Program-made: the position numbers and the translations under genes
Notes under the pieces: generated by a model
The model's database searches: none
The model's input: the letters and a program-made list of their open reading frames with translations, nothing else
What the model was told of the DNA's origin: nothing
NCBI GenBank assembly: GCA_947629325.1
Contig: CANRDE010000007.1
Location: forward strand, 1-51,472
Length of the DNA stretch: 51,472 bases
Origin: an uncultured Bacilli bacterium
GTDB taxonomy: Bacteria; Bacillota_I; Bacilli_A; RF39; UBA660
Direction of reading: 5' to 3'
In this document: in pieces, positions 26,725-35,119 of the stretch
Layout of the letters: every line of letters begins with the position of its first letter
Numbering within the stretch: the stretch's first letter is position 1

Positions 26725-27178
26725 ACATATTACCTCCTAAATTTTCCCAAGACCATGGACTATCTATCCATTCAAATTTATCACCTTTGGTTTCATTTAC
26801 TGTTAAAGGTCCATACTTTCTAATATATTCTTCTTTAGCCTCTTTTTCTTCTTTTATAAATTCTTCTAAAAGACGTAGGGCCTGTTTATCTTCAGGATGT
26901 AAATCCAAATATAAATTCATATCATTAATGGCAAAAGAATATTCCATTACTGTATATAATTTGGCCTCTCTATCATTATTAGGGCGAATATTTATATAAG
27001 TTAAATTTTTATATGGTTTATATTCGTCTTTAAACATATTTCCCTTTAAAAAGCCTTCTTTAGCGTTTAAAAACTTAGGACTAGTAGCAAATGATTGACT
27101 AGAGTTAACAGATGTGGGAACACCAGCCAAGTTTAATAAGGAAAAATCTAAATCAATATTGTTATTATCAAATAACAT
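26717..27178 (-). CDS. CotJA-CotJB fusion spore coat protein
   Basis: Two normally separate proteins appear in one 153-residue frame. Residues about 30-52 carry the CotJA signature (a KEGFLKGNMFKDEYKPY pattern matching the ALxxGTxFPxLYxPY motif). Residues about 70-150 are CotJB (YSFAINDMNLYLDLHPEDKQAL, KYGPLT, SPWSWENLGG). The first 27 residues are Asn-rich and unique. Usual sizes are about 70-80 plus about 85-90 residues, so the sum fits a compact fusion. TAGGAGGT precedes the ATG. Confidence 0.85.
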   Translation of the reverse strand: MLFDNNNIDLDFSLLNLAGVPTSVNSSQSFATSPKFLNAKEGFLKGNMFKDEYKPYKNLTYINIRPNNDREAKLYTVMEYSFAINDMNLYLDLHPEDKQALRLLEEFIKEEKEAKEEYIRKYGPLTVNETKGDKFEWIDSPWSWENLGGNMYV

Positions 27179-27198
27179 AAAAAAATTACCTCCTACAT

Positions 27199-27229
27199 TA
27201 ATGTATGAGATAATTAAAATGTCTTATAT
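27199..27229 (-). promoter_or_regulatory. Mother-cell sigma (SigE/SigK-like) promoter of the cotJ operon
   Basis: On the minus strand ATATAAG (27229-27223), a 15-base spacer and CATACATTA (27207-27199). The -10 fits both SigE (CATACANT) and SigK (CATANNNTA), and the -35 fits SigE (ATA core). The ribosome site follows about 10 bases later. Bacillus cotJ is known to be SigE-dependent. Confidence 0.75.
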
Positions 27230-27238
27230 GTTTTTTGC

Positions 27239-27820
27239 CTATTTTACTGTGTCAAAATCATATACATCTAATAATTTTTCTAAATCGTCTATTTTGATTA
27301 ATTCTTCATTTTGACCATCTAAAATATTATTGTCTAAAACATCACCCTCGTAAACATAAATTATAGCTGGAACTTTTTCTAATTTTTTAATATTTAAGCT
27401 TTTTGCAATTTCTTCTAAATAATTTTCATTTTCTGCTTTTAAATTAGTAATATCAATATAATAGAAAATATCATTTAATTTATATTTATCAATTACTCTT
27501 TTTATTTCTTTTTCAAAATTATAAATTTCTTCATCACCAGTATAACTTAAATAAATAAAATATGATGAAGGGGCTTCCGTTCTAATTTGACTTAGAGAAT
27601 TTAAGTCGCTAATCTTATTAACTATTGTATTAGAAGTAATTAAATAACTATTCATCAATTTTTCTTCTTGTTTCACCTCATGCCAAGAGTAAAAATATAA
27701 AGCTAAAACTATACCACCTACTAATATTAAACAAGCATAAAGATAATTTTTATAGTTATTTTTTTTAAGGCTTTTATCGTTACTTTTACTTTTGGTTGCA
27801 ACACCTTTTTTTTGACTCAT
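27239..27820 (-). CDS. Membrane-anchored thioredoxin-fold protein lacking CxxC
   Basis: A Lys/Ser-rich cytoplasmic N-terminus, one membrane segment (about residues 27-45), then an external thioredoxin-like domain (about 88-185): SSYFIYLSYTGDEE takes the place of the active-site loop, and KVPAIIYVYEGD gives the cis-Pro strand and turn. Both active-site Cys are missing (YTGD), so disulfide chemistry is not expected. A binding or chaperone role is possible. It has its own vegetative promoter and lies directly upstream of the cotJ promoter. Confidence 0.7.
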   Translation of the reverse strand: MSQKKGVATKSKSNDKSLKKNNYKNYLYACLILVGGIVLALYFYSWHEVKQEEKLMNSYLITSNTIVNKISDLNSLSQIRTEAPSSYFIYLSYTGDEEIYNFEKEIKRVIDKYKLNDIFYYIDITNLKAENENYLEEIAKSLNIKKLEKVPAIIYVYEGDVLDNNILDGQNEELIKIDDLEKLLDVYDFDTVK

Positions 27821-27844
27821 AAAATCATTTATCCTTTCATACTA

Positions 27845-27873
27845 ATTTTACCAATTGTTCCCATTTTTGTAAA
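27845..27873 (-). promoter_or_regulatory. Promoter of the thioredoxin-fold gene
   Basis: TTTACA (27873-27868), 17-base spacer, TAAAAT (27850-27845). Confidence 0.65.
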
Positions 27874-27910
27874 CCAATTTTTAATAAAAATAATTATATT
27901 TTTATCTATG

Positions 27911-27937
27911 AAAAAAGAAGAACAATTATTCTTCTTT
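27911..27937 (-). terminator. Terminator overlapping the end of ftsK/spoIIIE
   Basis: On the minus strand AAAGAAGAA pairs with TTCTTCTTT, followed by Ts. The stem includes the last codons and stop. Confidence 0.75.
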
Positions 27938-30154
27938 ATCTTCTAATTTAACTAAAACTTCTCGCGGTTTGGAACCATTTTGTGGTCCAACAATACCTCT
28001 TGCTTCCAATAAATCAATCATTCGAGCAGCTCGATTAAAGCCAAATCTAAATTTTCTTTGAATTAAAGAAGCGCTAATTTTACCTGTTTGGGCAGCAAAT
28101 TCAACAATTTCATTATACATTGGATCGTCATAATTATCTTCGCCATTACCGCTTCCTGAAGAAGAAGCAGAAGTTGCATTAGAAATAGTCATATCTTCTC
28201 CATATTTAACGGTCATTTGTTTACTACAATAATTAATTAAACGATTAATCTCTTCATCTGAGATAAAACAACCTTGAATACGTTCCGGAGTATTTTCTCC
28301 CATCGGTAAATATAACATATCACCTTTACCAAGGAGTTTTTCTGCTCCAGCCATATCTAAAGCAGTTCTTGAATCAATTTGACTAGCTACGGCAAAACAT
28401 ATACGTGATGGTATGTTCGCTTTAACAACTCCGGTGATAACATCAGTAGAAGGTCTTTGAGTGGCCACGATTAAATGAATACCTGCTGCCCGAGCCATTT
28501 GAGTAATTCGCATAATTGAATCCTCTACTTCTTTACTTGCTACGAGCATTAAATCCGCTAATTCATCAATAATAACAACCCAATAAGGCATCTTATTTAA
28601 AGGGGATTCCGGATGTTTCTTATTTTCTTTTTCAATATACGCATTATATTCGCTTATTTTCTTAACTCCTGTCTCGGCAAAAGTATCGTATCTTTTTTCC
28701 ATTTCCCTTACAACGTTTTGAAGCATAATGGAAGCTTTTTTCGGATCATTTACAACAGGACAATATAAATGTGGCGTACCATTATAATTAGTAAGCTCTA
28801 CTTTTTTAGGGTCAACCATAATCAATTTAACATCGTTAGGATTATAGCTCATTAATATAGAACAAATAATAGAATTAATGCAGACTGATTTACCTGATCC
28901 AGTCGATCCTGCTACTAAAAGGTGGGGCATTTTCGCCATATCAGCAACAATTGGTTTTCCCATTAAATTTTTACCTAAAGTAATCATTATTTCATATTTG
29001 TTTTTTACATTTTGATTAGCTTCCAAAATTTCTCTAAATGATACAGCACTAATACTCTCATTAGGAATTTCTATTCCGATTGTACTTTTACCGGGAATTG
29101 GTGCTTCAATTCGCACATCTTTAGCCGCCAAAGCTAAAGCTATTTCTTTATTGATCGATAATATCCGACTAACTTTAGTACCATTAGGAACAACAACTTC
29201 ATATTGAGTAACTGCTGGCCCTATATGAATATCCACTACTTTACCAATAATTTGAAAATCTTTTAAAACTCTCTCCAAAGTATCTTTATTATTTAAAATA
29301 TATGTATCATTTACATTTTTCTTAGAATTTTTAATTTCATTTAAAAGACTAATAGGGGGCAACTTATAATTACCAGAATTTATAGTTTCTTCAATCACTA
29401 CCGGATTAATATCAATTATTTCTTCTTTTGCTTCTAAAGGCTTATTTTTTATTTCTTCTAAACTAGAAATTACTACTCGGTTGTCTGGCTCTTTTTCTTC
29501 TTTTATTTCTTCACTTATTTGGGATAAGGAAGGCAATTCCTCTTGTTCTTCAACATTATCGTCTTTATTTCTCCTAACAAAAGATTTTACTTTATCTATG
29601 ACATCCGTTAAAGTAATATCAAATAACATTATTAAACCAAAGATACCCATAACCACTAATACTACTATCGTTCCTGTTTTAGCAAACAAAAAGTAAAGAC
29701 CACTAATGAATAAAGCACCAATTAAGCCCCCACCAATAGTTATAGAAGTGTTTCCAGTATTTAAAATTGAATTAGACACATCAATGCTGCCCATTCGATC
29801 CATAAATTGATCAAAGGTAGTTTTTAAAATTTCAGAAGGACTACCCGTTTTATCTAAAAAAGTAAAATGACTAGCTACTAATATAACAATCATGACTAAA
29901 TAAAAACCTATTAAACGAGAAGAAAAAAACTTAGGCATTTTTCTTTTAAATAACATAAACAAACCAATTAATAGAATATAAATGACAAAAACAATCCACC
30001 AAGAACCAAGTAAAAACATTGCAAATTCTTTAATTAAAGTACCAATGTAACCAAATCCAAAGCCAATAATGCCAATTAAAACTAAAATTAAGCCGGTTAA
30101 TTCTACACTCATTTTAGGCGTACTTGTTTCTTTAGATTTTTTTCTTTTTGCCAT
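27926..30154 (-). CDS. ftsK: FtsK/SpoIIIE DNA translocase
   Basis: Hexameric ATP-driven pump that moves chromosome ends through the division or sporulation septum. Four N-terminal membrane segments (about residues 20-180), a charged linker (about 190-270), then the motor domain with Walker A LVAGSTGSGKSVCIN, Walker B VVIIDELADLM and the arginine-bearing TQRPSTDVITG stretch. A C-terminal winged-helix gamma domain (SASLIQRKFRFGFNRAARMIDLLEARGIVG, in two parts) reads KOPS/SRS sites. ATG at 30154 follows GGTGAT, and the frame's six extra codons overlap that site. With spoIIP and cotJ nearby, a SpoIIIE-like role is likely. Confidence 0.95.
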   Translation of the reverse strand: MAKRKKSKETSTPKMSVELTGLILVLIGIIGFGFGYIGTLIKEFAMFLLGSWWIVFVIYILLIGLFMLFKRKMPKFFSSRLIGFYLVMIVILVASHFTFLDKTGSPSEILKTTFDQFMDRMGSIDVSNSILNTGNTSITIGGGLIGALFISGLYFLFAKTGTIVVLVVMGIFGLIMLFDITLTDVIDKVKSFVRRNKDDNVEEQEELPSLSQISEEIKEEKEPDNRVVISSLEEIKNKPLEAKEEIIDINPVVIEETINSGNYKLPPISLLNEIKNSKKNVNDTYILNNKDTLERVLKDFQIIGKVVDIHIGPAVTQYEVVVPNGTKVSRILSINKEIALALAAKDVRIEAPIPGKSTIGIEIPNESISAVSFREILEANQNVKNKYEIMITLGKNLMGKPIVADMAKMPHLLVAGSTGSGKSVCINSIICSILMSYNPNDVKLIMVDPKKVELTNYNGTPHLYCPVVNDPKKASIMLQNVVREMEKRYDTFAETGVKKISEYNAYIEKENKKHPESPLNKMPYWVVIIDELADLMLVASKEVEDSIMRITQMARAAGIHLIVATQRPSTDVITGVVKANIPSRICFAVASQIDSRTALDMAGAEKLLGKGDMLYLPMGENTPERIQGCFISDEEINRLINYCSKQMTVKYGEDMTISNATSASSSGSGNGEDNYDDPMYNEIVEFAAQTGKISASLIQRKFRFGFNRAARMIDLLEARGIVGPQNGSKPREVLVKLEDKEE

Positions 30155-30192
30155 TATTATCACCATTATCATTATAAACTAATTATGAATTT

Positions 30193-30221
30193 TTGACAAT
30201 TAAATCTATATTTTATATAAT
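30193..30221 (+). promoter_or_regulatory. Consensus promoter of trmL
   Basis: Perfect TTGACA (30193-30198), 17-base spacer, perfect TATAAT (30216-30221). The ribosome site AGAGGTGA follows. Confidence 0.9.
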
Positions 30222-30244
30222 ATTTTTGCTTAAGAGGTGATAAC

Positions 30245-30754
30245 ATGCTTAATGTTGTTTTATTTGAACCAGAAATACCCACAAATACGGGAAATATTAT
30301 GCGAACCTGTATTGCCACTAATACTCATTTACATCTAATTAAACCTTTAGGATTTAGTCTAGAAGATAAATACGTACGAAGAAGTGGCGTTAATTACATA
30401 GATAAATGTCAATACACTATTTATGAAAACTTAGAAGAATTTTTTCAAAAAAATAAAGGAGAATTTTATTTTTTGACCCGTTATGGCCATAAACCTCATA
30501 CTAGCTTTGATTATAGTGATAAATCTAAAAACATTTATTTTTTCTTTGGTAAGGAATCAACAGGCATTCCTCCTCACATATTAAAACCTTATATAAATCG
30601 TTGCTTAAGAATACCTATGACTAGCGATGTCCGGGCTTTAAATCTTTCTAATACTGTTGCGATTGTTATTTATGAAGCTTTAAGACAACAAAATTATCCT
30701 AATTTATTATTTGATGAACCTCATAAATCTAAAAATTTTATCGAAGAAAGCTAA
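30245..30754 (+). CDS. trmL: tRNA (cytidine/uridine(34)-2'-O)-methyltransferase
   Basis: SPOUT-class methyltransferase that 2'-O-methylates the wobble base of tRNA-Leu species. The family opening LFEPEIPTNTGNIMRTC, then FFFGKESTGIP and the knot motif RIPMTSDVRALNLSNTVAIVIYEALR (in two parts) are all intact. Length 169 is normal. Its known substrates are the Leu CAA and UAA isoacceptors, and a tRNA-Leu(CAA) is encoded at 45035 in this window. Confidence 0.94.
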   Translation: MLNVVLFEPEIPTNTGNIMRTCIATNTHLHLIKPLGFSLEDKYVRRSGVNYIDKCQYTIYENLEEFFQKNKGEFYFLTRYGHKPHTSFDYSDKSKNIYFFFGKESTGIPPHILKPYINRCLRIPMTSDVRALNLSNTVAIVIYEALRQQNYPNLLFDEPHKSKNFIEES

Positions 30755-30780
30755 AAAATTACCCAATGTTGGGTAATTTT
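30755..30780. terminator. Terminator between trmL and the convergent gene
   Basis: AAAATTACCCA and TGGGTAATTTT pair around a short loop, with Ts on the plus strand. Confidence 0.85.
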
Positions 30781-30792
30781 TTATTTTAACCT

Positions 30793-31293
30793 TTATTTAA
30801 CATCAATCGATACATCTATTTCTGTATCAACTACTTCTTTACTACCTGTTTCTTCATTATAGTAAGCAATTCTAAAAATACCATTATATCCGCCTTTATT
30901 TAATATTATGCCATCTTTTAAATCTAAGTGATATAATGCATAACCAACGGGAATTAAGCCGGATTCTGCTATGGCTTGTTCTAATCCATCTTTTTTTATG
31001 ATAATATATAAAAGTATATTTTTTTGAGATTTACTAGCGTTTTTAAAATATAAATCTATTTTTTTGGTATCACTATTAACCGATACTATATTAGAATATG
31101 ATAAACTTGCTATATTATTATGAGATGACACTGTGTTTCCCTTTTCATCTTCTTTAATAGCATTTTTATCTATTGTCACAGGAGCAAATTCTGGAATAAA
31201 CACATGTTGTTTCCATAAAACATATAACGCCGTACAGCCCATTAATAAAAACAAAATAACAATTAAAATTAGATTTACTACACTTTTTTTCAT
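30793..31293 (-). CDS. Membrane-anchored surface protein, 166 aa
   Basis: One N-terminal membrane segment (about residues 5-27; LLMGC inside it could be a lipobox, but hydrophobic residues continue past the Cys). The external domain has beta-strand character and the stretch AIAESGLIPVGYALYHLDL, then YNGIFRIAYYNEETGSKEVVDTEIDV. I recall similar small domains beside surface-fibre-like proteins in gut Firmicutes, but this is unverified. It lies 36 bases after the secreted-protein gene, in one transcription unit. A partner or pilus-like function is a guess. Confidence 0.65.
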   Translation of the reverse strand: MKKSVVNLILIVILFLLMGCTALYVLWKQHVFIPEFAPVTIDKNAIKEDEKGNTVSSHNNIASLSYSNIVSVNSDTKKIDLYFKNASKSQKNILLYIIIKKDGLEQAIAESGLIPVGYALYHLDLKDGIILNKGGYNGIFRIAYYNEETGSKEVVDTEIDVSIDVK

Positions 31294-31329
31294 TCTGAAC
31301 ACTTCTTTAATTAAAAAGGCTTTTTATTT

Positions 31330-32211
31330 CTAATTATCCTTAGCCGAAATTGATACTGTAATTGTACCTATTTTTTCTTCTGAGACCGGTTTAAGATTTA
31401 AATCTGAATCATTTTCTACATTAAATAGCAAATCATATGTGTAGCCATAAGATTCAAGCATTGCTCGAGCTTCATCAGGTAAAGAACTACCAGCCAAATC
31501 TTTGTAAGTTAAATCGTTCGTATAGTATTTATTTGCTTCAAATTGAGTACTGTCTTTGTCAACTTTTTCACTACACTCTGAATCAGAATAAATAGTTGGG
31601 ATTGCATATTTATTATTCCATTCGTCTTCTGTAACATATCTACAAATGGGTGCCAAATATTTAAATTTCCCATTTATCTTACTGTATTTAGCTTCTGGTT
31701 TAAAAGTAACAGAAGGGGCAATAGCTCCACCAACAGATTTATCAACTATAGATATGCCATTTCTTTTCGGATAAATTGCGTAATAAATTTTACCTGGCTC
31801 ATAATTGCCTCCCCCACCTAAAGCTCTTTCTGTACAACTATCATTAGTATATAAATAAAAACTGTTTCCATATTCATCTTTTGAATCATCAAAAACCATT
31901 TGACCATATTTTTCTTGATCAACGGAATATTGTTGACAAGTTTTCTCAGGTACAAATAAATATCTGTTTTCTATATAATCGTAAATATAGTCAAATTTTA
32001 AATCATCCCATTCAATATCTACTGAATATATTGGAGTAGCAACATCTCCAACGATAACATTAATATCAGTGCTATTACTTCCAGCTTCAACGGATTCAAC
32101 TTCTACACATTCATAATTCATATCAATTTTTTTGCACTCGGCTTTAGTAATATTCATAACTCCAAAAAATGCTCCAAAACTAGCTAACCCTAACAAAATT
32201 TTTTTATTCAT
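31330..32211 (-). CDS. Secreted surface protein, 293 aa
   Basis: A clear signal peptide (MNKKILLGLASFGAFFGV..., cleavage after TKA at about residue 24) leads a mature protein starting with Cys-containing ECKKIDMNYEC. A beta-rich segment, IYSVDIEWDDLKFDYIYDY, resembles the TasA-like W-D-M-x-F-x-Y strand motif seen in gut Firmicutes surface proteins (recall, not verified). Seven Cys, many Tyr/Asp/Asn, no membrane anchor and no sorting motif. AAAAGGAGAAG precedes the ATG. It is probably secreted or held by the co-transcribed membrane protein downstream. Confidence 0.7.
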   Translation of the reverse strand: MNKKILLGLASFGAFFGVMNITKAECKKIDMNYECVEVESVEAGSNSTDINVIVGDVATPIYSVDIEWDDLKFDYIYDYIENRYLFVPEKTCQQYSVDQEKYGQMVFDDSKDEYGNSFYLYTNDSCTERALGGGGNYEPGKIYYAIYPKRNGISIVDKSVGGAIAPSVTFKPEAKYSKINGKFKYLAPICRYVTEDEWNNKYAIPTIYSDSECSEKVDKDSTQFEANKYYTNDLTYKDLAGSSLPDEARAMLESYGYTYDLLFNVENDSDLNLKPVSEEKIGTITVSISAKDN

Positions 32212-32239
32212 TATGCTTCTCCTTTTACTTTACATTTTC

Positions 32240-32269
32240 ATTATAAATTATCACGTCTTTGATTTTCAA
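32240..32269 (-). promoter_or_regulatory. Promoter of the secreted-protein/membrane-protein pair
   Basis: TTGAAA (32269-32264), 18-base spacer, TATAAT (32245-32240) on the minus strand. Confidence 0.65.
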
Positions 32270-32284
32270 TATGGTTTCACTTGC

Positions 32285-32311
32285 TTTACATTTTTGAATG
32301 TAAACTTTACA
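32285..32311. promoter_or_regulatory. Perfect inverted repeat, candidate operator
   Basis: TTTACATT (32285-32292) and AATGTAAA (32297-32304) are perfect eight-base arms around TTTG, immediately followed by a further TTTACA (32306-32311). Another TTTACATTTT half lies at 32229-32238, downstream of the -10. The arrangement between divergent promoters suggests a repressor or activator site. The regulator is unknown. Confidence 0.45.
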
Positions 32312-32372
32312 AGTTTGCTTGAAAGTATAAATATACATTAACAAATTTTAATTATTTGTTACCTTTTTTGAT

Positions 32373-32401
32373 TTGACATAAATTATATGTTCTTAAATAT
32401 A
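32373..32401 (+). promoter_or_regulatory. Promoter of the Ca2+ ATPase gene
   Basis: Perfect TTGACA (32373-32378) followed after 17 bases by AATATA; the overlapping TATATA at 19 bases is an alternative -10. Confidence 0.6.
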
Positions 32402-32432
32402 TATTAAATCCATATATTTAATTGGGTGAACT

Positions 32433-34994
32433 ATGATAAATTATAATGGTCTTAGTGATGAAGAAGTGATTAATAGTCGTAAACAATATGGCACCAACGA
32501 ACTTACTAAAGTAAAACAAAAAACATTTTTTAAAATATTATTAGAGTCTTTAGGAGATCCCATAATAAAAATATTACTTATTGCTTTAGGAATTAAATTA
32601 TTATTTATCTTTTCCAAATATGATTGGTATGAAACAATAGGAATAGCTATTGCCGTAATGATTGCCTCTTTTATATCAACTATTTCCGAATATGGGAGCG
32701 AAGAAGCTTTTAAAAGATTGCAGGAAAATGTTAGTAAAATTAAAGTTAAGGTTTATAGAAATAACCTTTTAACAGAAATTATGATTAATGAAGTTGTGGT
32801 AGGAGACGTTTTAAATCTTACAACTGGAGATTCGGTACCAGCAGATGGTATTTTAATAAGCGGCTTGTTAACTTGTAATGAGGCATCTCTAACTGGAGAA
32901 TCTAAGGATGTTAAAAAAAATATAAATGCCAATAAGTTATATCGCGGTTCCGTTGTTACTGGAGGAAATGCTAAAATGTTAGTTAAAGCAGTTGGTAACA
33001 ATACCCAATATGGAAAAATATCTTTAGAAATTCAAAGTAAAGATCCTACTTCTCCATTAAAAAAAAGATTATATGGACTTGCTAAAATTATAAGTAAAAT
33101 TGGTTATATAGGGGCTTTTGTTGTGACACTCTCTTATCTTTTTAATAAAATTGTTATTGAAAATAATTTTAATTGGGAATTAATTATAACGACTCTTACT
33201 ACTCCTAAAATAATTTTAAATTATTTAATTTATGCCCTTACCTTGGCAGTTACCATTATAATTGTCGCAGTTCCTGAGGGTTTACCCATGATGATAACCT
33301 TAGTATTATCGTCAAATATGAAAAGAATGCTTAAAGACAACGTATTAGTTCGAAAGCCAACAGGAATTGAAACTAGTGGCAATTTAAATTATTTGTTAAC
33401 TGATAAGACAGGAACTTTAACAAAAGGCGAATTAGAAGTAACAGCTTTTATTGCTGGCGATTTAAAAACATTTAAAGATGAAAAAAGTTTGAAAAATACT
33501 AAAATTATAGATAAAGTTTATAACTCATTAATCTTAAATAACGAAAGTACTATTAGTAAAGATAATATTATTGGGGGTAATTCTACCGATAAAGCTTTAA
33601 TTAAATTCTTAAAAATTAAAAAAGAAAAGACACCAATAACTAAAAGAATACCATTTGATAGTAAAAATAAATATAGTGCTATTTATCTAAATGAGGAAAT
33701 TTATATAAAAGGAGCTAGCGAAATAATATTACCTAAATGTACTAAATACTTGACTAGCTTTGGCGAAGAAAAAATTATCATTAATGAAAAAATAATAACC
33801 AGAGAAATTGAAAAATATACTAAAAAGGGATTTAGAGTTATTGTTTTAGCAGTAGGAAAAAAAGAAAATGATTTAACATTTCTAGGCTTTGTAACTTTAA
33901 AAGATGAATTAAGAAAAGAAGCCAAAGAAGGAATTAGTTTAATACATAATGCTGGAATAAATGTTATTATGATAACCGGAGATGCTAAAGATACCGCTAA
34001 AAATATTGCTATGGATTCGGGTATAATTACTAGTCATACTGATGTGATATTATCCAGTGAAGAATTTAATAATCTTGATAATGAAGAAATAAAAAAAATA
34101 ATTCATAAATTAAAAGTGGTAGCCAGAGCTCTTCCGCAGGATAAAAGTAGATTGGTAACTATTTTAGAAGAAATGAATTATGTTGTGGGAATGACTGGAG
34201 ATGGAGTTAATGACGCCCCAGCTTTAAAAAAAGCTAATGTTGGTTTTGCTATGGGTAGTGGAACAGAAGTTGCTAAAGAAGCTAGTGATATCGTTATTTT
34301 GGATAATAATATTATTTCAATCAGTAAAGCTATTCTTTATGGTCGTACTATTTTTAAAAGTATTAGAAGATTTGTCGTTTATCAATTAACTGTTAATTTT
34401 ACTGCTTTATTTTTATCAATTATAGGATCGTATATTGGCATTAGTACTCCTATAACTATTATTCAAATGTTATGGTTAAATATGATTATGGATACTTTTG
34501 CTGGCTTAGCTTTTTCCTATGAAGCTCCTTTAAAATATTATATGGAGCAAAAACCCAAAAGTGCTGATGAACCCTTTATCAATAAATATATGTATTCAGA
34601 AATCATTTTTACCGCCATCTACTCTGCACTTATTTGTATTTTGTTCTTAAAATTACCAATAATTAAAACCATTATTAGAAGTGATGAAAAGCATTTTATG
34701 ACCTCTTATTTTGCCCTATTCATTTTTATTGGTATTTTCAACGCTTTTAATTCACGAACCGAAAGACTAAATATTTTATCTAATATTACTAAAAATAAAG
34801 TTTTTATAAGTATATTCATGTTTATTATCATTGTTCAAATATTCTTAATTTACAATGGCCATGAACTATTTAGAACCTATGGAATGACAATTTTAGAATT
34901 AATTTTTGTTGTGGCTTTGGCATTTACTGTTGTACCGATGGAATTTTTAAGAAAAATAATTTTAAAGAAAAAAGGCCTTAAAATAGAAATATAA
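32433..34994 (+). CDS. Calcium-translocating P-type ATPase (type II, PMCA-like)
   Basis: ATP-driven cation exporter in the membrane. An N-terminal cation-ATPase domain (DEEVINSRKQYGTNEL) is followed by the actuator motif LTGESK (TGES), the M4 ion site VAVPEGLPM, the phosphorylation site DKTGTLTKG, and the hinge TGDGVNDAPALKKA. M6 carries NMIMDTFAGLAF. The PEGLP motif and overall 853-residue length fit Ca2+ pumps rather than heavy-metal or K+ pumps. No metal-binding N-terminal repeat is present. Start ATG follows TTGGGTGA. The gene is monocistronic. Confidence 0.92.
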   Translation: MINYNGLSDEEVINSRKQYGTNELTKVKQKTFFKILLESLGDPIIKILLIALGIKLLFIFSKYDWYETIGIAIAVMIASFISTISEYGSEEAFKRLQENVSKIKVKVYRNNLLTEIMINEVVVGDVLNLTTGDSVPADGILISGLLTCNEASLTGESKDVKKNINANKLYRGSVVTGGNAKMLVKAVGNNTQYGKISLEIQSKDPTSPLKKRLYGLAKIISKIGYIGAFVVTLSYLFNKIVIENNFNWELIITTLTTPKIILNYLIYALTLAVTIIIVAVPEGLPMMITLVLSSNMKRMLKDNVLVRKPTGIETSGNLNYLLTDKTGTLTKGELEVTAFIAGDLKTFKDEKSLKNTKIIDKVYNSLILNNESTISKDNIIGGNSTDKALIKFLKIKKEKTPITKRIPFDSKNKYSAIYLNEEIYIKGASEIILPKCTKYLTSFGEEKIIINEKIITREIEKYTKKGFRVIVLAVGKKENDLTFLGFVTLKDELRKEAKEGISLIHNAGINVIMITGDAKDTAKNIAMDSGIITSHTDVILSSEEFNNLDNEEIKKIIHKLKVVARALPQDKSRLVTILEEMNYVVGMTGDGVNDAPALKKANVGFAMGSGTEVAKEASDIVILDNNIISISKAILYGRTIFKSIRRFVVYQLTVNFTALFLSIIGSYIGISTPITIIQMLWLNMIMDTFAGLAFSYEAPLKYYMEQKPKSADEPFINKYMYSEIIFTAIYSALICILFLKLPIIKTIIRSDEKHFMTSYFALFIFIGIFNAFNSRTERLNILSNITKNKVFISIFMFIIIVQIFLIYNGHELFRTYGMTILELIFVVALAFTVVPMEFLRKIILKKKGLKIEI

Positions 34995-35009
34995 TTATCT
35001 ATTTTGGCA

Positions 35010-35038
35010 TTGTATAAATTTAAAATTTAGGATATACT
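35010..35038 (+). promoter_or_regulatory. Promoter of a small antisense RNA
   Basis: TTGTAT (35010-35015), exactly 17 bases, TATACT (35033-35038). No protein-coding gene lies downstream on this strand, so it should drive the short RNA at 35045-35119. Confidence 0.75.
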
Positions 35039-35044
35039 ATTAGT

Positions 35045-35119
35045 AGGAAGCGTGAATTCACGCCGCCTATTTGTTAGACAACGCTAATGTACTACAAGTA
35101 CAAAGGCGTCTTTTATTTT
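35045..35119 (+). ncRNA. Candidate antitoxin/antisense small RNA
   Basis: A transcript of about 75 bases is predicted from the promoter at 35010-35038 to the terminator at 35076-35119. Its 5' part contains the perfect palindrome GCGTGAATTCACGC (35050-35063). It is fully antisense to the last 11 codons, stop and 3' region of the 35-aa ORF on the opposite strand. This convergent, overlapping layout matches known type I antitoxin RNAs such as RatA and RNAII. Not matched to a named RNA family. Confidence 0.55.
35076..35119 (+). terminator. Terminator of the small RNA
   Basis: AGAC...GTCT and GC...GC outer pairs enclose a TGTAC/GTACA inner stem, followed by TTTATTTT. Confidence 0.65.

Noticed and set aside
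35050-35063. Palindrome GCGTGAATTCACGC as a restriction or regulator site
   Set aside because: It lies just downstream of a strong promoter at the 5' end of the predicted small RNA, so an RNA hairpin is the simpler explanation.
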